Below are positions 1 to 10,719 of a stretch of 64,000 bases of DNA, one piece after another. How positions within the stretch are numbered: position 1 is the stretch's first letter; the number at the start of each line of letters is the position of its first letter. The notes under the pieces were generated by a model. The model was given only the letters and a program-made list of their open reading frames with translations, was not told the DNA's origin and ran no database searches. The stretch spans positions 14,735,185 to 14,799,184 of the forward strand of contig CM070719.1 in NCBI GenBank assembly GCA_036346275.1, in the 5' to 3' direction. The DNA is from Otatea glauca (Eukaryota; Streptophyta; Magnoliopsida; Poales; Poaceae). A program made the position numbers and the translations under genes.

Positions 1-1767
1 TTCTACAAAATTTTAAAATTGAGATCTATTTAATGGATAATTTTATTTGGTTTTTGGAATTTTTTTGCTCTCTATTTTGGTGTTTATTTGGCTTTGTCTC
101 TCGTTTCGCGTAAACGTTGAATTATGCGAAGCATCCGAGGAGGATCCGTCGACTCAAGAGCAGGTTCTAGAGCAAGAGCAAGACCTTTTTCAAGGCAAGT
201 TATGCTTTAATCATGTTGAACCCAGTTTACAAAATTGCTATATTGCTTTTAATATTATTGCATGTTATTTCATGTATACAACTGTTTCAAATTAAATTAG
301 GACTTAGATATTATACCTATTTGATATATACCCTACCTTGTCTAGCTATTATACCTATTTGATCTATACCCTACCTTGTCATTTGCACGCCATGTTATAT
401 TGTCACCATAGATTGGTTCATTAATAGTTGGTTAATACTAAAATCAACATGGGCTGGTTAGACCGTGTTAGTATGCTTAGCCATGCCACATCATCACATG
501 TACTTGGATCATCAATGTTTAATCTTGACTAATGGAATATGGAACATGAATATGAATTGGTGTGTCGGGTGTTTTCACACGATGATATTGAGTTGTAGTG
601 GCGAGGGATGTCACACAACGATGTTAACTCGTTGATAGCACGTGGTGCTTGGTAATCAACTCGAGTGGTAATCATTTAGATTGGGGCAAGGGGCAGTGTT
701 CCAAGGTGGGCTGAAGGGCAGAGGGTATGAGGAAGTCTTGCCCTAGTCATCTTATGGACTTAACCTTGCAAGTCTTTGACTTGAGTCAATTATGCAACCA
801 CATGTCTAGTATGGGACAGCCTAGCTGATTAATTTGGAATGTCTTAGCTTTGGTACTGCTAGTGGTGGTGTGAGTCTCGGGTTCATGGATTAACTCACAT
901 GGAGCAAGAGGAGGGCCCTGTTGTGGCGGTTAACCCTTTAGTGTTGAAACCTCAGCGGGTAGTACTGGGTTAAGGCGGAGCATTATAAAGGCTTTGTTAT
1001 AATCACTCGCTGTTGTGGTGTATGGTTGTATCATGTGGGTAAATTGCGTAACCTCTGTAGAGTGTAAATATATCTAGATTGTCGTGCTCGCGGTATTGAA
1101 AATAGCTCGAGAATTACAGTCAAGGGTTAGACTTTATAAAATGAAAACTTGGTTGGGATGGCAGGTTGCCATTGAAAGTTAGAAACTTGACTTATGATCG
1201 GAAATCTTGGTTTACTTGAGAAATGCTGAAATTACTTATTATTGTTATTTATTTTACTAACTTTCAATCTATTTACCGTATTCTTTACAAATGCTACTTT
1301 ACTACAAAATAGCCATGTTAGTCATTCCTTTGGAATAAGCCTTGTATATAGTTATGTTGGAATTGTATTCTGTGCACAACTTGTTGAGTGATTTAAGTAC
1401 TCAGCCTTGCCAACAACAACATCAACAATTGAAGAGTCTACACCTGTGTTGGAGGAGTGCCAGGAGGACACGAGTGTTTAGGGTTTGAGCCTTGTCATTT
1501 GCCTGTGGTAAACTGATGGGTTGTCTACGTCTTTTATTTCCGCTGCATTGTCTTCATTTATTATTCAAAGTCTAGCTCTGCGTGGCTTAATAATGTAAGT
1601 TGTTCATAAGATCATACATTAGTTATATTTAATAAATGGAGTCTTTATATTATTATCGATTTGTATGATTGTGATATTTATCGATGTTGAGCCTGTGTGC
1701 ACTAGCGTGATCCTGGACTAGTGCGGTATACATAGAGGGTCCGAAGTGGTACATTTGGGTCCCAACA
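1..1767 (+). mobile_element. 3' part of a Tekay-type gypsy LTR, cut by the window edge
   Basis: This is the downstream part of a long LTR. It shares segments in the same order with the LTRs at 36366-38054, 49717-52885 and 59964-64000: the CGCGTAAACGTTGAA stretch near 107, the AACTTGTTGAGTG stretch near 1378, the GAGCCTGTGTGCACTAGCG stretch near 1688, and a terminal GGGTCCCAACA at 1757-1767. No primer-binding site follows. The sequence after 1767 belongs to a different element, so this is either a solo LTR or the 3' LTR of an element lying to the left. The five bases after the end (CTAGG, 1768-1772) would be one target duplication; the other copy is outside the window. Short ORFs here are chance. 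Confidence 0.8.
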
Positions 1768-1772
1768 CTAGG

Positions 1773-2946
1773 CGTTCAAGGCCCTTCACTTTCTGACATT
1801 GAGAAGCAACAGCCAAGTATGTACTCATCGGCTCACAATCCAATTCTTTCTCAATTTTTTATATAAACCATACTCATAACTATCCCAACAGAAAAGAAAC
1901 GCATGCAGACAAAGAAGGCCATCACTTCCAGGGGCCCTCCTCCTACTAAGGAGCGATCAGCCGATAATTCTCCGTTTGGATCGGTCTCCGACAGGGTAAG
2001 AAATCGTAATCACCAATTTTATCAAACTCCCCATCGGCAATCTCTAAAAATAGTATTCCTTTTGCAGCCTACACTCTCTCCTAGCACACAAGTGGTTAGC
2101 ATCCTAGCCAATCTACCGGTCGCTGAGATAGAGCTCCCGCCAACATCTTCTCAGCCAACACCACCTGCTCTTGCCGCTCCTGCCCCGAGACTTCCAGGCC
2201 AACCGACTCCCAACTGAGCTTTACTTTATCGGACCTGGAGGATGACGAAGAGATAGCGGCAGATAGCTACCCTACTGAGATCCAACGAATTCTTAATGTT
2301 TCCGTGGACGCGTCAGCTGAAGTGACGTCATCTTCGGGAATGCAGTAGAGGCTAAATAAACTTTTTGATCTGGTGATGGCTTTGTTGGCCAAGCTGCTTG
2401 AGAACACTCAGCCGCTTCATGATGCCATGGCCTTCGTTGAAGCCGATCTACCCCAGAGGCAATGGCGGCACTACTGAATGTCTGCCATCTGGATGATAAG
2501 AAGGAAGAAGTCGCCGCGGCCAAGTCTAGAATCGCTCTGAGGGAAGCTCAAAAAGACGATCAAAAGATTCTAGACCAAATGGGGGCCGACACCAGGGCCA
2601 AAAACTCAAGTTCAATGAAGAAGCCAAGGCTCTCAAGCTCAACAAGGAGGCGACTCTAAAGTTGGAGTCGACCAAGAAATTCCTCAAGACGGAGTTGGCC
2701 AAAGTCACTAAGCAAATATCTGAAGGCCAACAGATGCTGGTGGAATCGGCATCGGCCATAAAGTCCCAAAAGCTTGAGCTTGCCCTGGCCATGGCAGAAG
2801 TTAAAAAGCAATCGACCAAAGTTTCTCCCGTCCCTAGAAACACCGTAGAGAACAAGAAAATAATTGATGACGTGGAGCAAACAATCGCCAAAGCCGGTGC
2901 CGCAATGTCGGCCCTTGGAGCTAGGCTTCACAACTTTGGGGCATAA
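1773..2946 (+). pseudogene. Antisense accessory ORF of a Tat-like gypsy element (broken)
   Basis: A plus-strand coding region lies downstream of the minus-strand pol genes, so it runs opposite to its own element. It looks spliced: an acceptor-like CCCAACAG ends at about 1891, and a 72-bp GT-AG intron can be drawn at 1996-2067. The third part encodes a Pro/Ser/Thr-rich stretch, an acidic segment near 2220-2260, and from about 2460 a Lys/Glu/Ala-rich helical region likely to be coiled coil, ending with a stop at 2944-2946. The frame changes near 2210 and 2650 and stops occur near 2347 and 2476, so it is not functional as read. Some Tat-lineage elements carry such an ORF, for example the antisense gene23 of maize Grande; assignment to that class is inferred from position and composition. 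The LTR ending at 1767 truncates its 5' side. Confidence 0.6.
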
Positions 2947-3328
2947 TCAACTTTTATCTTAACTATTTGTAATATCGTCCCCCCATTCAGTGTTTGTAAT
3001 GCCTCCTTAATACTTTTGAATTTTTTTAATATCAATCGGTTGTTTAACTGATTTTTATTTCTATCTTATCCCTTTACTAAATGCGATGTGTGTCATCGGC
3101 TTCCAAGCTCAAGACTAGCCAAAATTAACTGCAACGGGTTAATTTGGCTTTCCAAAGCCGATAGCTGCACTTAGTCAATCAGGAACCAACCCAAACGCTA
3201 GGGTAGTATTTCTTCAAATATTTTCTGTTTATCGCCTTGGGAAATACCATGCCTTCCAACGTCTCTAAAATATAGGAATTTCCATCCACAAGCCGATGGA
3301 TCTTATACAACCCTTCCCATGTCGGAGA
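2947..3328 (-). other. Non-coding spacer of the Tat-like element
   Basis: This lies between the antisense ORF and the integrase end. It contains the ATCGGCT/AGCCGAT word that recurs throughout this element, but no ORF or recognised signal. Confidence 0.5.
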
Positions 3329-4201
3329 CTACTTGCCAAATCGGCTATCTTTAGAACCAACGAGTAATATAGTTTTCCAAACTAAATCGGCTTCACAAAA
3401 TGACTTAGGCATTACCTTTTTGTTATAAGCTCTTGCAACTCTTGCCTTATTCTTCTTAAGCCGATCCAACATGTGTAGGCATAACTCTGCCAAATCATCC
3501 AGATTATCGACCATCAAATCCTTATATTCCTGAGTCGATAGACCATTTTGCTTGGCCGTTCGTACGAAGTCGATATTGATTTCTACAGGCAAAACGGCTT
3601 CTTATCCATAAACCAATTGGTAAGGTGATAACTTCGTCACACCATGATATGCATGCTGATAAGCCCATAACGACTCTGATAACGTTGCATGCCAATTCCA
3701 TGGTTTTTCCTCCATCTTTCTTTTGATCAACTTGATCAATGTTTTGTTGTATGATTTGGCTTGACCATTAGCCTGAGCATAATAAGGCGATGAATTTAAT
3801 AACTTGATGCTCAAACCCCTAGCAAAATTTTGAAACTCATCGGACATGAACACAGTGCCCTGACCGGTCATAATAGTTTGCGGTTCTCCAAACCGATGGA
3901 TAATATGTTTTGTCACAAATCCGATGACTTCAACACTTGTAACCCTTTTAAGTGGGATTGCCTCGACCCACATGGAGAAATAATCGGTCACGACCAAAGT
4001 AAACTTATGACCTTTGCTCGATGCAAAAAATATTTGTCTGATTGCATCAAATCCCCCATCCTCTAAATGGCCAAGGCTAAATAATCGGATGCAAAGCCGA
4101 TGTTGGATCCAATTGCACATTGCCAAATTTTTGAATAGTCTGGCATCCTTTATAATATTTGAAACAATCCTCCAGCATTGTCGGCCAAAAATACCCAGCA
4201 C
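3329..4201 (-). pseudogene. Tat-like integrase (broken), copy T1
   Basis: The core integrase reads from 4201 to about 3602 and its C-terminal part from 3592 to 3329. Recognisable segments are TLVVTDYFSMWVEAIPLK (first catalytic Asp), the region around GEPQTIM, and YAQANGQ. The second catalytic Asp is replaced (TGQG where the family has T-D-Q-G), and the position after NGQA is Lys instead of the catalytic Glu, so two of the DDE residues are lost. A stop at 3602-3604 separates the core from the C-terminal part, which starts PVEINIDF. Family and order (aRNH upstream, integrase last) fit the Tat lineage. It is certainly non-functional. Confidence 0.85.
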
Positions 4202-4211
4202 GGCTCAGCAG

Positions 4212-4980
4212 TCATTTCATCTTATGAGCCGACTGAAGAGATCCACAAATACCTTCATGTACTTCTCCCATAGCTACTTTAGCTTCATCGGCTTCAAGAC
4301 ACCTAAGCAACAAACCTTTTAAAGCCTGATAATATAACACATTATCGAGCATAACATACTTTAAAGCTTGTCGCCTAACTCTCCGATTAGTAGGGTTTGA
4401 GGGATCGATCAAATATTCAATTATTTTTGCCCTCCAATCATTAGTAGTTACACACATGATCGTCTTTTCAATCAGCTCACATTCCTCAAATCAGTCAAAA
4501 ACTTTATTGCCCGATGCTTGTTGAGCTAGCAAGTTAGCCTTGTTGTTCAACTCTTGAGGAATATGTCTAATGGAAAAGAAGTAAATGAGCCGATCACAAC
4601 GAGACACTACTCCAAATATTTGATCAAAATTTCAACATAGCAGTTATACTCTCCATTAATATGCTGGACCACTAACAAGGAATCGCCATAGGCCTCAACA
4701 TAATCTACTCTGATATTATTGAGAAACTTTAGGCCTTTAAGCAACACTTCATACTCGGCATGATTATTGGAACATCGGCAATTTAGCCTGAATGCAAACT
4801 CAAAACTATACCTCTTTGGCAAAACCAGCACGACTCCGATACCATCACCCTCTCGACATACCGATCCATCAAAAAATAGTTGCCAAGAGGTGATAGACAT
4901 TAGATCGGCATTAGTCTCATGTCATGTTATGAAATTGGCAATTACTTGAACCTTAACTACTTTAGCCGATTCATAGTTGG
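4212..4980 (-). pseudogene. Second (plant-type) RNase H and linker, copy T1
   Basis: From 4900 to 4607 the minus strand encodes an RNase H with catalytic-type segments FDGSVCREGDG, NNHAEYEVLLKGL and YGDSLLVVQHINGEYNCY. This extra RNase H after the usual one is a hallmark of the Tat lineage. A separate frame from 4457 to 4212 encodes the linker towards integrase (NDWRAKIIEYL, LKYVMLDNVLYYQ, LEADEAKVAMGEVHEGICG). Frame changes lie between about 4460 and 4610. Position between RT and integrase fits the lineage. The acidic residues are retained, but the reading frame is not continuous. Confidence 0.8.
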
Positions 4981-5159
4981 GTCAAACTAGATGAGCATAT
5001 AGGCCCATTTACCAAGTCAACCTCACAAAATTGGAGTTGATAACATATATTTTATAACATTGATTTTACAAATAAGCTTACAAGCCGATGTTAAAATATA
5101 ATACCTTAACTTTGTGCGAGCAAAATATAATAATAAGCAAAGTTTTTCTACAAAAGAAT

Positions 5160-5630
5160 ACCTGGTCTCCTCATCAATTAATAGTCGGCTTAAGTAGAAA
5201 ATAACTCACTCTTTTCCTTCGACTTCTTGTACCAAAACAGCAAGAATTGTCACCTCTTCAGCCGATATATATAACTTGAATGGTATACCTTTTTGAGGTG
5301 CGGCCAAAACTAGAGGGTTGGTCAAGTACTCAATGTTTTCAAAGGCCTTTTGCTAATCGGCTCCCCATACAAATTATTGATTTTTTTTAGCTTCAACAGT
5401 GGGGTAATGGAACTAATACGGCCAGATAAGTTTGAAATAAATTGCCGCAAGTAGTTAATCTTGCCGATCAACTTTTGTAAATCCTTCTTACATGCCGGCG
5501 GCTTAGTTTTGGCTATGGCTTTGACACTTTCTTATTAACTTCAATTGTTTTTTAAATAACCATGAAGCCCAAAAATTGTCCAGCTGACACACCAAAAGCA
5601 CACTTATATGGACAAATTCTAAGTTCCAGA
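5160..5630 (-). pseudogene. RT C-terminal fragment, copy T1
   Basis: This is near-identical in layout to 8221-8650 of the second copy and encodes the end of reverse transcriptase running into the first RNase H (CPYKCAFGV, then KKDLQKLIG-like, LRQFISNLSG-like and VWGA-like segments). Stops and small indels break it. The N-terminal half of RT and the protease are missing: at about 5630 the reading passes directly into gag sequence (see 5640-6911). This marks an internal deletion. Confidence 0.75.
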
Positions 5631-5639
5631 TTGCTAAAG

Positions 5640-6911
5640 AAAATGTAATGATGAATCAGCTTTCCAAATCGGTCCAAAAATTAACCGAATTTGGAGGCAA
5701 GCTAGGGAACCAAGTGAAAGCAGCTCCTATAAAGACAATGGGAACAACCTCATTTTTAACCCGCCGAACTGAGCAGCCTCACTGCACTGTGCGATGAGAC
5801 GTGCAACGTGCTCCAAGGTTGTAACGGAGTCATCCCTAGAGGACTTAGCGAAATTAGGAACCTTGAAATTATTAGGGTAAGGCATCCGGTCAATGTAATC
5901 GAGATATGGCTTTCGGTAGCCGATAACCTTCCCTTTGGGCTGAATGCCGAATTGATCACAAAATACAGCAGAAATCTGATGGGCCCAGTTTACTTTATTA
6001 GCTGATGCAGTGTTGGGATTTTGCCAATTACGCTCGTAATTGGCATTCTGTCCCTAGAGTGTAAGCTCGGGTTGGTAGGTTGTTTGAGCCGATGCATACC
6101 GAGGAGATTGTTCATATCCGTTATTCCTCCTAACAGTCGGCTCTGGTATTGGAACGAAGGGTTCTGAATACGTTACAACCTTGTATGGGGCCGTATTCCT
6201 TTGTGGAATCGGCTCAGGGTATGGCGGATGTCGTGGGGGTTCAATCGGCTCTGGAACCAATTGAGGAAAAGCATAAAATGGAGCCGATGGTGGTAAGTTG
6301 GCCGACATGTCCAACTTAGCAGCATCAGTATAAGCTTGATAGTGTGCAACCCCACTTGCACGAGGATCTCGTGGTAGTATGACGGTAGGCTGGGTTGGCA
6401 TCATAGTAAGAGGTGAAGTTATAGCCAATGACTTAGGATCGGCTACAGAGCTTTGAGTGTTTTGTGCTACCAAATAAACAAGGTAATTTGGTAGTGTTTG
6501 CACTGGATCAAGCAGGCTTCCAGCTGATGCCAACTCTTGAGCTATTGTTTTTATGCTATTAGCTATCATCAACTTAAGAGCAGTAACTAGAGCTGATGAT
6601 TGGTTAATCAAAGTATAGTGCACTGATTGATTAATCATAGCCGATAATTCAGCTTGTGTGGGTATGTACTGACTAACCGAGGTGTTAGTAATCCCTACGT
6701 CACGTAGGGTGTTAACCATCAGCAATGCAGCCTTTTGAGTAACACCGTGTTGGGTTTTCTGATAGCAGCTCAGTACCATCTCCTCGAGCGCAGCTTTCCA
6801 ATCTTGAATCTCCTTGTGTTGATCTGGCATTAAATCGTCCAGTGTAGGGACGATTATAGCATCAGAGTTGAGATCGGATGGTGGAATTGATTTTCCTGAC
6901 GAAGACATCAT
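5640..6911 (-). pseudogene. Tat-like gag (broken), copy T1
   Basis: The ORF starts at an ATG at 6909-6911, just after a leader containing GGCACGCTCGGTGGGAT on the minus strand, a context seen before gag in grass Tat-like elements. The first 285 codons (6911-6054) hold a predicted helical N-terminus (MMSSSGKSIPPSDL), a Gln/Ser/Ala-rich middle and a Pro/Tyr-rich stretch (FYAFPQLVPEPIEPPRHPPY). A TAG at 6054-6056 interrupts it. Beyond the stop the same frame continues with the conserved gag core: QFGIQPKGKVIGYRKPYLD, DRMPYPNNFKVPNF, then a segment ending EHVARLIAQCSEAAQF. Near 5640 the frame breaks and joins RT, so the rest of gag and the protease are lost. Confidence 0.8.
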
Positions 6912-6914
6912 ATC

Positions 6915-7300
6915 CCACCGAGCGTGCCAAAGAGTGTGTTGGCACCAAAAAATATGATGAAGGATTCATCGGCTAGAACACACGACAAACGTCGGGTTCA
7001 GAGCGTGCCAACCGATTTGATCCTGCAATCGGCAAGATAGATGGAAAAATATGCTTAAAGCTAATCTAGTATAATAATCGGGAGAGATCAAAACAGCTTA
7101 AAAGCCGAATAAATCTAGGGTAACGATAAGTCTAATTAGCCTATTAGGGCTAATCACATGGTAAGAGGTAGATCTTCCCGAAAAAGGCAATACGCAACAA
7201 GATCGGAGAAAATCAAACTTGATTAGCGTAATCGATGGAGATCAATAATCGGCGATGCACAACTTTATTGATCAAAATTGGATTACAAGGAAAAATCCAT
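6915..7300 (-). mobile_element. LTR U5/leader fragment of Tat-like copy T1
   Basis: This matches 9700-9950 on the minus strand (shared words include TAGATTTA, CTAATTAGACTTAT, CTCTTACCAT and TTTGATCAATAAAGTTG). It is the promoter-distal LTR part plus leader of the copy whose gag starts at 6911. At 7300 it abruptly joins second-RNase-H sequence of the other copy. The U3 half of this LTR is missing. Confidence 0.7.
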
Positions 7301-8060
7301 AGCTACTTTAGCTTCATCGGCTTCAAGACACCTTAGTAATAAACCTTCTAAAGTTTGATAATATAACACATTATCGAGCATAACATACTTTAAAGCTTGT
7401 CGCCTAACTCTTCGATCAATAGGTTTTGAGGGATTGATCAAATATTCCATTATTTTTGCCCTCCAATCATTAGTGGTTACACACATGATCGTCTTTTCAA
7501 TCGGCTCACATTCCTCAAATCGGCTAAAAACTTTATAGCCCGATGCTTGTTGAGCTAGCAAGTTAGCCTTTTCGTTCAACTCTCGAGGAATATGACTAAT
7601 GGAAAAAGAAGTAAATGAGCCGATCACAGCGAGATACTGCTCCAAATATTTGATCAAAATTTCATCATAGCAGTTATACTCTCCCTTAATCTACTAGACC
7701 ACTAACAAGGAATCTCCATAGGCCTCAACAGAATCTACTCCCATATTATCGAGCAATTGTAGGCCTTTAAGTAACGCTTCAAACTTGGCTTGATTATTAG
7801 AACATCGGCAATTTAGCTTGAATGCAAACTCAAAACCATACCCCTTTGGCGAAACCAGCACGACTCTGAAACCATCACCCTCTCGACATACTGATCCATC
7901 AAAAAATAGTTGCCAAGGGGCGATAGATATTAGATCGGCATTAGTCTCATGTCCTGTTATGAAATCGGCAATTACTTGACCCTTAACTGCTTTAGCTGAT
8001 TCATAAGTTAGGTCGAACTCGATGAGTTTATAGGCCCATTTACCAAGTCAACCTCACAAA
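7300..8060 (-). pseudogene. Second RNase H and linker, copy T2
   Basis: This is a second version of 4212-4980. From 7657 to 7300 one frame encodes IKYLEQYLAVIGSFTSFSIS, HIPRELNEKANLLAQQASG, the NDWRAKIMEYL linker and LEADEAKVAM, then stops where the LTR fragment begins. The catalytic part (7680-8000) is broken by stops, for example CTACTAG near 7690. It lies downstream of the T2 reverse transcriptase and is truncated on its integrase side. Confidence 0.75.
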
Positions 8061-8220
8061 ATTGGAGCTGATAACATATATTTTATAACATCAGTTTTAC
8101 AAATAACCTTACAAGCCGATGCTAGAATATAATGCCTTAACTTTACGCAAGAAAAATATAATGATAAGCAAAGTTTTTCTATAAAAGGATACCTTGTCTC
8201 CGCATCAATTAACCTTCGGC

Positions 8221-9169
8221 TTAAGTAGAAAATAACTCGCTCTTTTCCATCACTTCTTGCACCAAAACAGCTGCAATTGTTACATCTTCAGCCAATATAT
8301 ATAACTTGAATGGTATACCTTTTTGAGGTGTGACCAAAACTGGTGGGTTGGTCAAGTACTCCTTAATGTTTTCAAAGGCCTTTTGTTGATCGGCTCCCCA
8401 TACAAATTCTTGATTGTCTTTTAACTTCAATAATGGGGTAAATGAACTAATACGACCAGATAAGTTTGAAATAAATCGCCGCAAGTAGTTATTCTTGCCG
8501 ATCAACTTTTGTAAATCCTTCTTGCATGTCAGTGGCTTAGTTTTGGCTATGGCTTTGACTCTTTCTTGATTGACTTCAATTCCTCTTTCATGAACCATGA
8601 AGCGCAAAAATTGTCTAGCCGGCACACCAAAAGCATACTTATATGGATTCATCTTTAGGCCATGTGTTGTTGTATTCTTGTACAATGTTTCCAAATCGGC
8701 TAGATGTTGCAAATCTTCCTTGAATTTAACGACAACATTGTCGATGTAGACTTCCACAATATGGCCGATTATGTTATGAAAAAACAAATTCATAGCACAT
8801 TGATATGTTGCACCAGCGTTCTTCAAGCCGAACGTCATAACTACCCACTCAAACAAACCTAAGACACCTAAAGGCTATTTTAGGCACATCGGTTTCTGCC
8901 ATGAATATCTGATTATATCCGGCATTACCATCAAGAAAACTAATTATCTTATTCCCTGATGATGCATCGATAATCATATCGGCTATTGGCATCGGGTACT
9001 CATCTTTAGGTGTAGCTTTATTTAAATCTCTAAAATCAATACGCACCCTGAGTTTACCATTTTTCTTCATGACAGGAACGATATTAGAAACCCATTCTGC
9101 ATATCGGCAAGGACTAATAAATTTGGCTTCTAACGATCGCTCAATTTCTTCCTTTATAACATTGTACAA
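8221..9169 (-). pseudogene. Tat-like reverse transcriptase (broken), copy T2
   Basis: Two overlapping frames cover RT. 9169-8849 encodes the fingers and first palm motif (PVMKKNGKLRVRIDFRDLNK, EYPMPIADMIIDA, SFLDGNAGYNQI). 8856-8221 encodes FEWVVMTFGLKNAGATYQ, the active-site region VEVYIDNVVVK, then FVWGADQQKAFENIKEYL and the start of the first RNase H. There is a frameshift near 8855. The catalytic Y-I-D-D box has Asn at the last position (YIDN), which would be expected to abolish activity. Gag and most of the protease are absent upstream: the frame begins near the LTR. Confidence 0.85.
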
Positions 9170-9244
9170 AGCCAGATTAAATTGTCTAGGAGATTGTTTA
9201 AACGACCGATAACCTGGCTTTGTAGGAAGCCGATGTTCAACAAG

Positions 9245-9690
9245 TTATCGGCTTAAACCAAGCATCTCATGATATTTCCAAGCAAAACAATCTTTATAAT
9301 TTCTTAAAATTTTGACCAACTTTTTCTTATAATCTGCAGCTAACCCTGGACTCATAAAAGTTGGTCTTTTCCTTTCACCATCACCTATATCGACTTCTTC
9401 CAGTAAATCAGTCGATATAAAACCTTGGCCTAACTTCTCAATTTCCTGGAAATCTTCAATGGCCTCATAGCTATCCGTTATTTGCTGATAGCTTTGCATT
9501 TTGTCTTGTAAGGCTTTTACTGTTGATTTGGACTCCATCGGCGCAAAATTTCATCTGTCCGATCAAGTGTACTTGGCCTTACGTTGATCGAAATAAAGCC
9601 CTGTCTTATTGATGCAGATAAAATCATAATCGTCTAGAGCTTTACCCGATATACACTCGGCTTCTTCATGGTGCCAATTTGGGTCTGAAC
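9245..9690 (-). pseudogene. Protease-RT linker remnant, copy T2
   Basis: The frame 9538-9245 encodes the segment that precedes RT in Tat-like polyproteins, ending with NYKDCFAWKYHEMLGLSR. The remainder to 9690 shows traces of the same polyprotein on the minus strand (SGKALDDYDFICI, NKTGLYFDQRKAS) with stops. No protease active site was found. The LTR begins within a few bases of 9690, so gag and protease were deleted between LTR and pol. Confidence 0.6.
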
Positions 9691-10300
9691 TCGCTATGGC
9701 AATATGAGCCGATGTAGTATAATAATCGGTAGAGATCTAAATAGCTTAAAAGTCGATTAAATCTAGGGTAACAATAAGTCTAATTAGCCTATTAGGGCTA
9801 ATCAGATGGTAAGAGGTAGATCTTTCCAAGAAAGGCGATGCGCAATAAGATCAGAGAAAATCAAACCTGATTGGTGTAATCGATGGAGATCAATAATCGG
9901 CGATGCGCAACTTTATTGATCAAAATCGGAGTACAAGGAGAAATATTAGTTACAAGGCTACTCCTAATTGGCAGGAAAGTAAATAAAAAGTAATACGATT
10001 TGTTTGATTTGATTGTGTTGTTGTCCTCACACGCCCTTGACCATCTTTTATAGCACATTGGCTGATCGTATCCTTCTCTGATACGTTGTTCACCAAGACC
10101 CGTATCGGCCTCATTCGGACATAATTTCCCAAGGTTGGATCAATATCGATTATAATTCTATCTTCAACTTCTCCTTCCTTACCTGATATCGGCCAAAATA
10201 CCCCTCTATCCTTAGCTTCGACAATTTGGCTATGCCTTGCCAAATTTTGGTGCAAACAATATGCGAGTGCAAGTTCCGTCTTCGACATATGCCAATATGG
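9691..10300 (-). mobile_element. LTR of Tat-like copy T2
   Basis: On the minus strand this contains a TATA-like GCTATAAAAG (10045-10054) followed downstream by the segment shared with 6915-7300. Its outer end could not be fixed; homology has no second full copy here and no TG start with a duplication was found near 10300. Confidence 0.6.
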
Positions 10301-10719
10301 ACAAAATTAGCCCTGTCTTCTTCCTTTCTTCTCCACCCCTCCCATCCCTTCCCATGGTCGCCGCCACTGTACGCACCTCCCAAACCCTGTAGAACTCACC
10401 ACAAAGCCAGAGATGGCAAGCACTGGGCTCCGCCCTTTATCTCCGCCGTTAGCACTCGCTCCCGCTACACCACTACTTGCTTAATTTGCTACCACTACAA
10501 AGACAAAGGTGGCAATATCTGGAGGCGACACTTAGGAGCAAATGGTGACCAGCCAGAGGCTTCCTTAATGATTACAGCAGCCAGATTCAACAGTAAAGAA
10601 AGATGATGGGAGTGGAAGACTAAGAAGACGCATTGGCAGCCTATAGAGGCTGAGCTATGGCGGTGATTGCATGGAGAGGATGTGGATACAGTGGCATGGT
10701 CAAACATGGTGTAGATGTT
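10301..10719. other. Unassigned intergenic sequence
   Basis: Cytosine-rich start, then mixed composition. I see no convincing ORF, repeat or signal, though part of it may be the U3 end of the T2 LTR. Confidence 0.4.
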
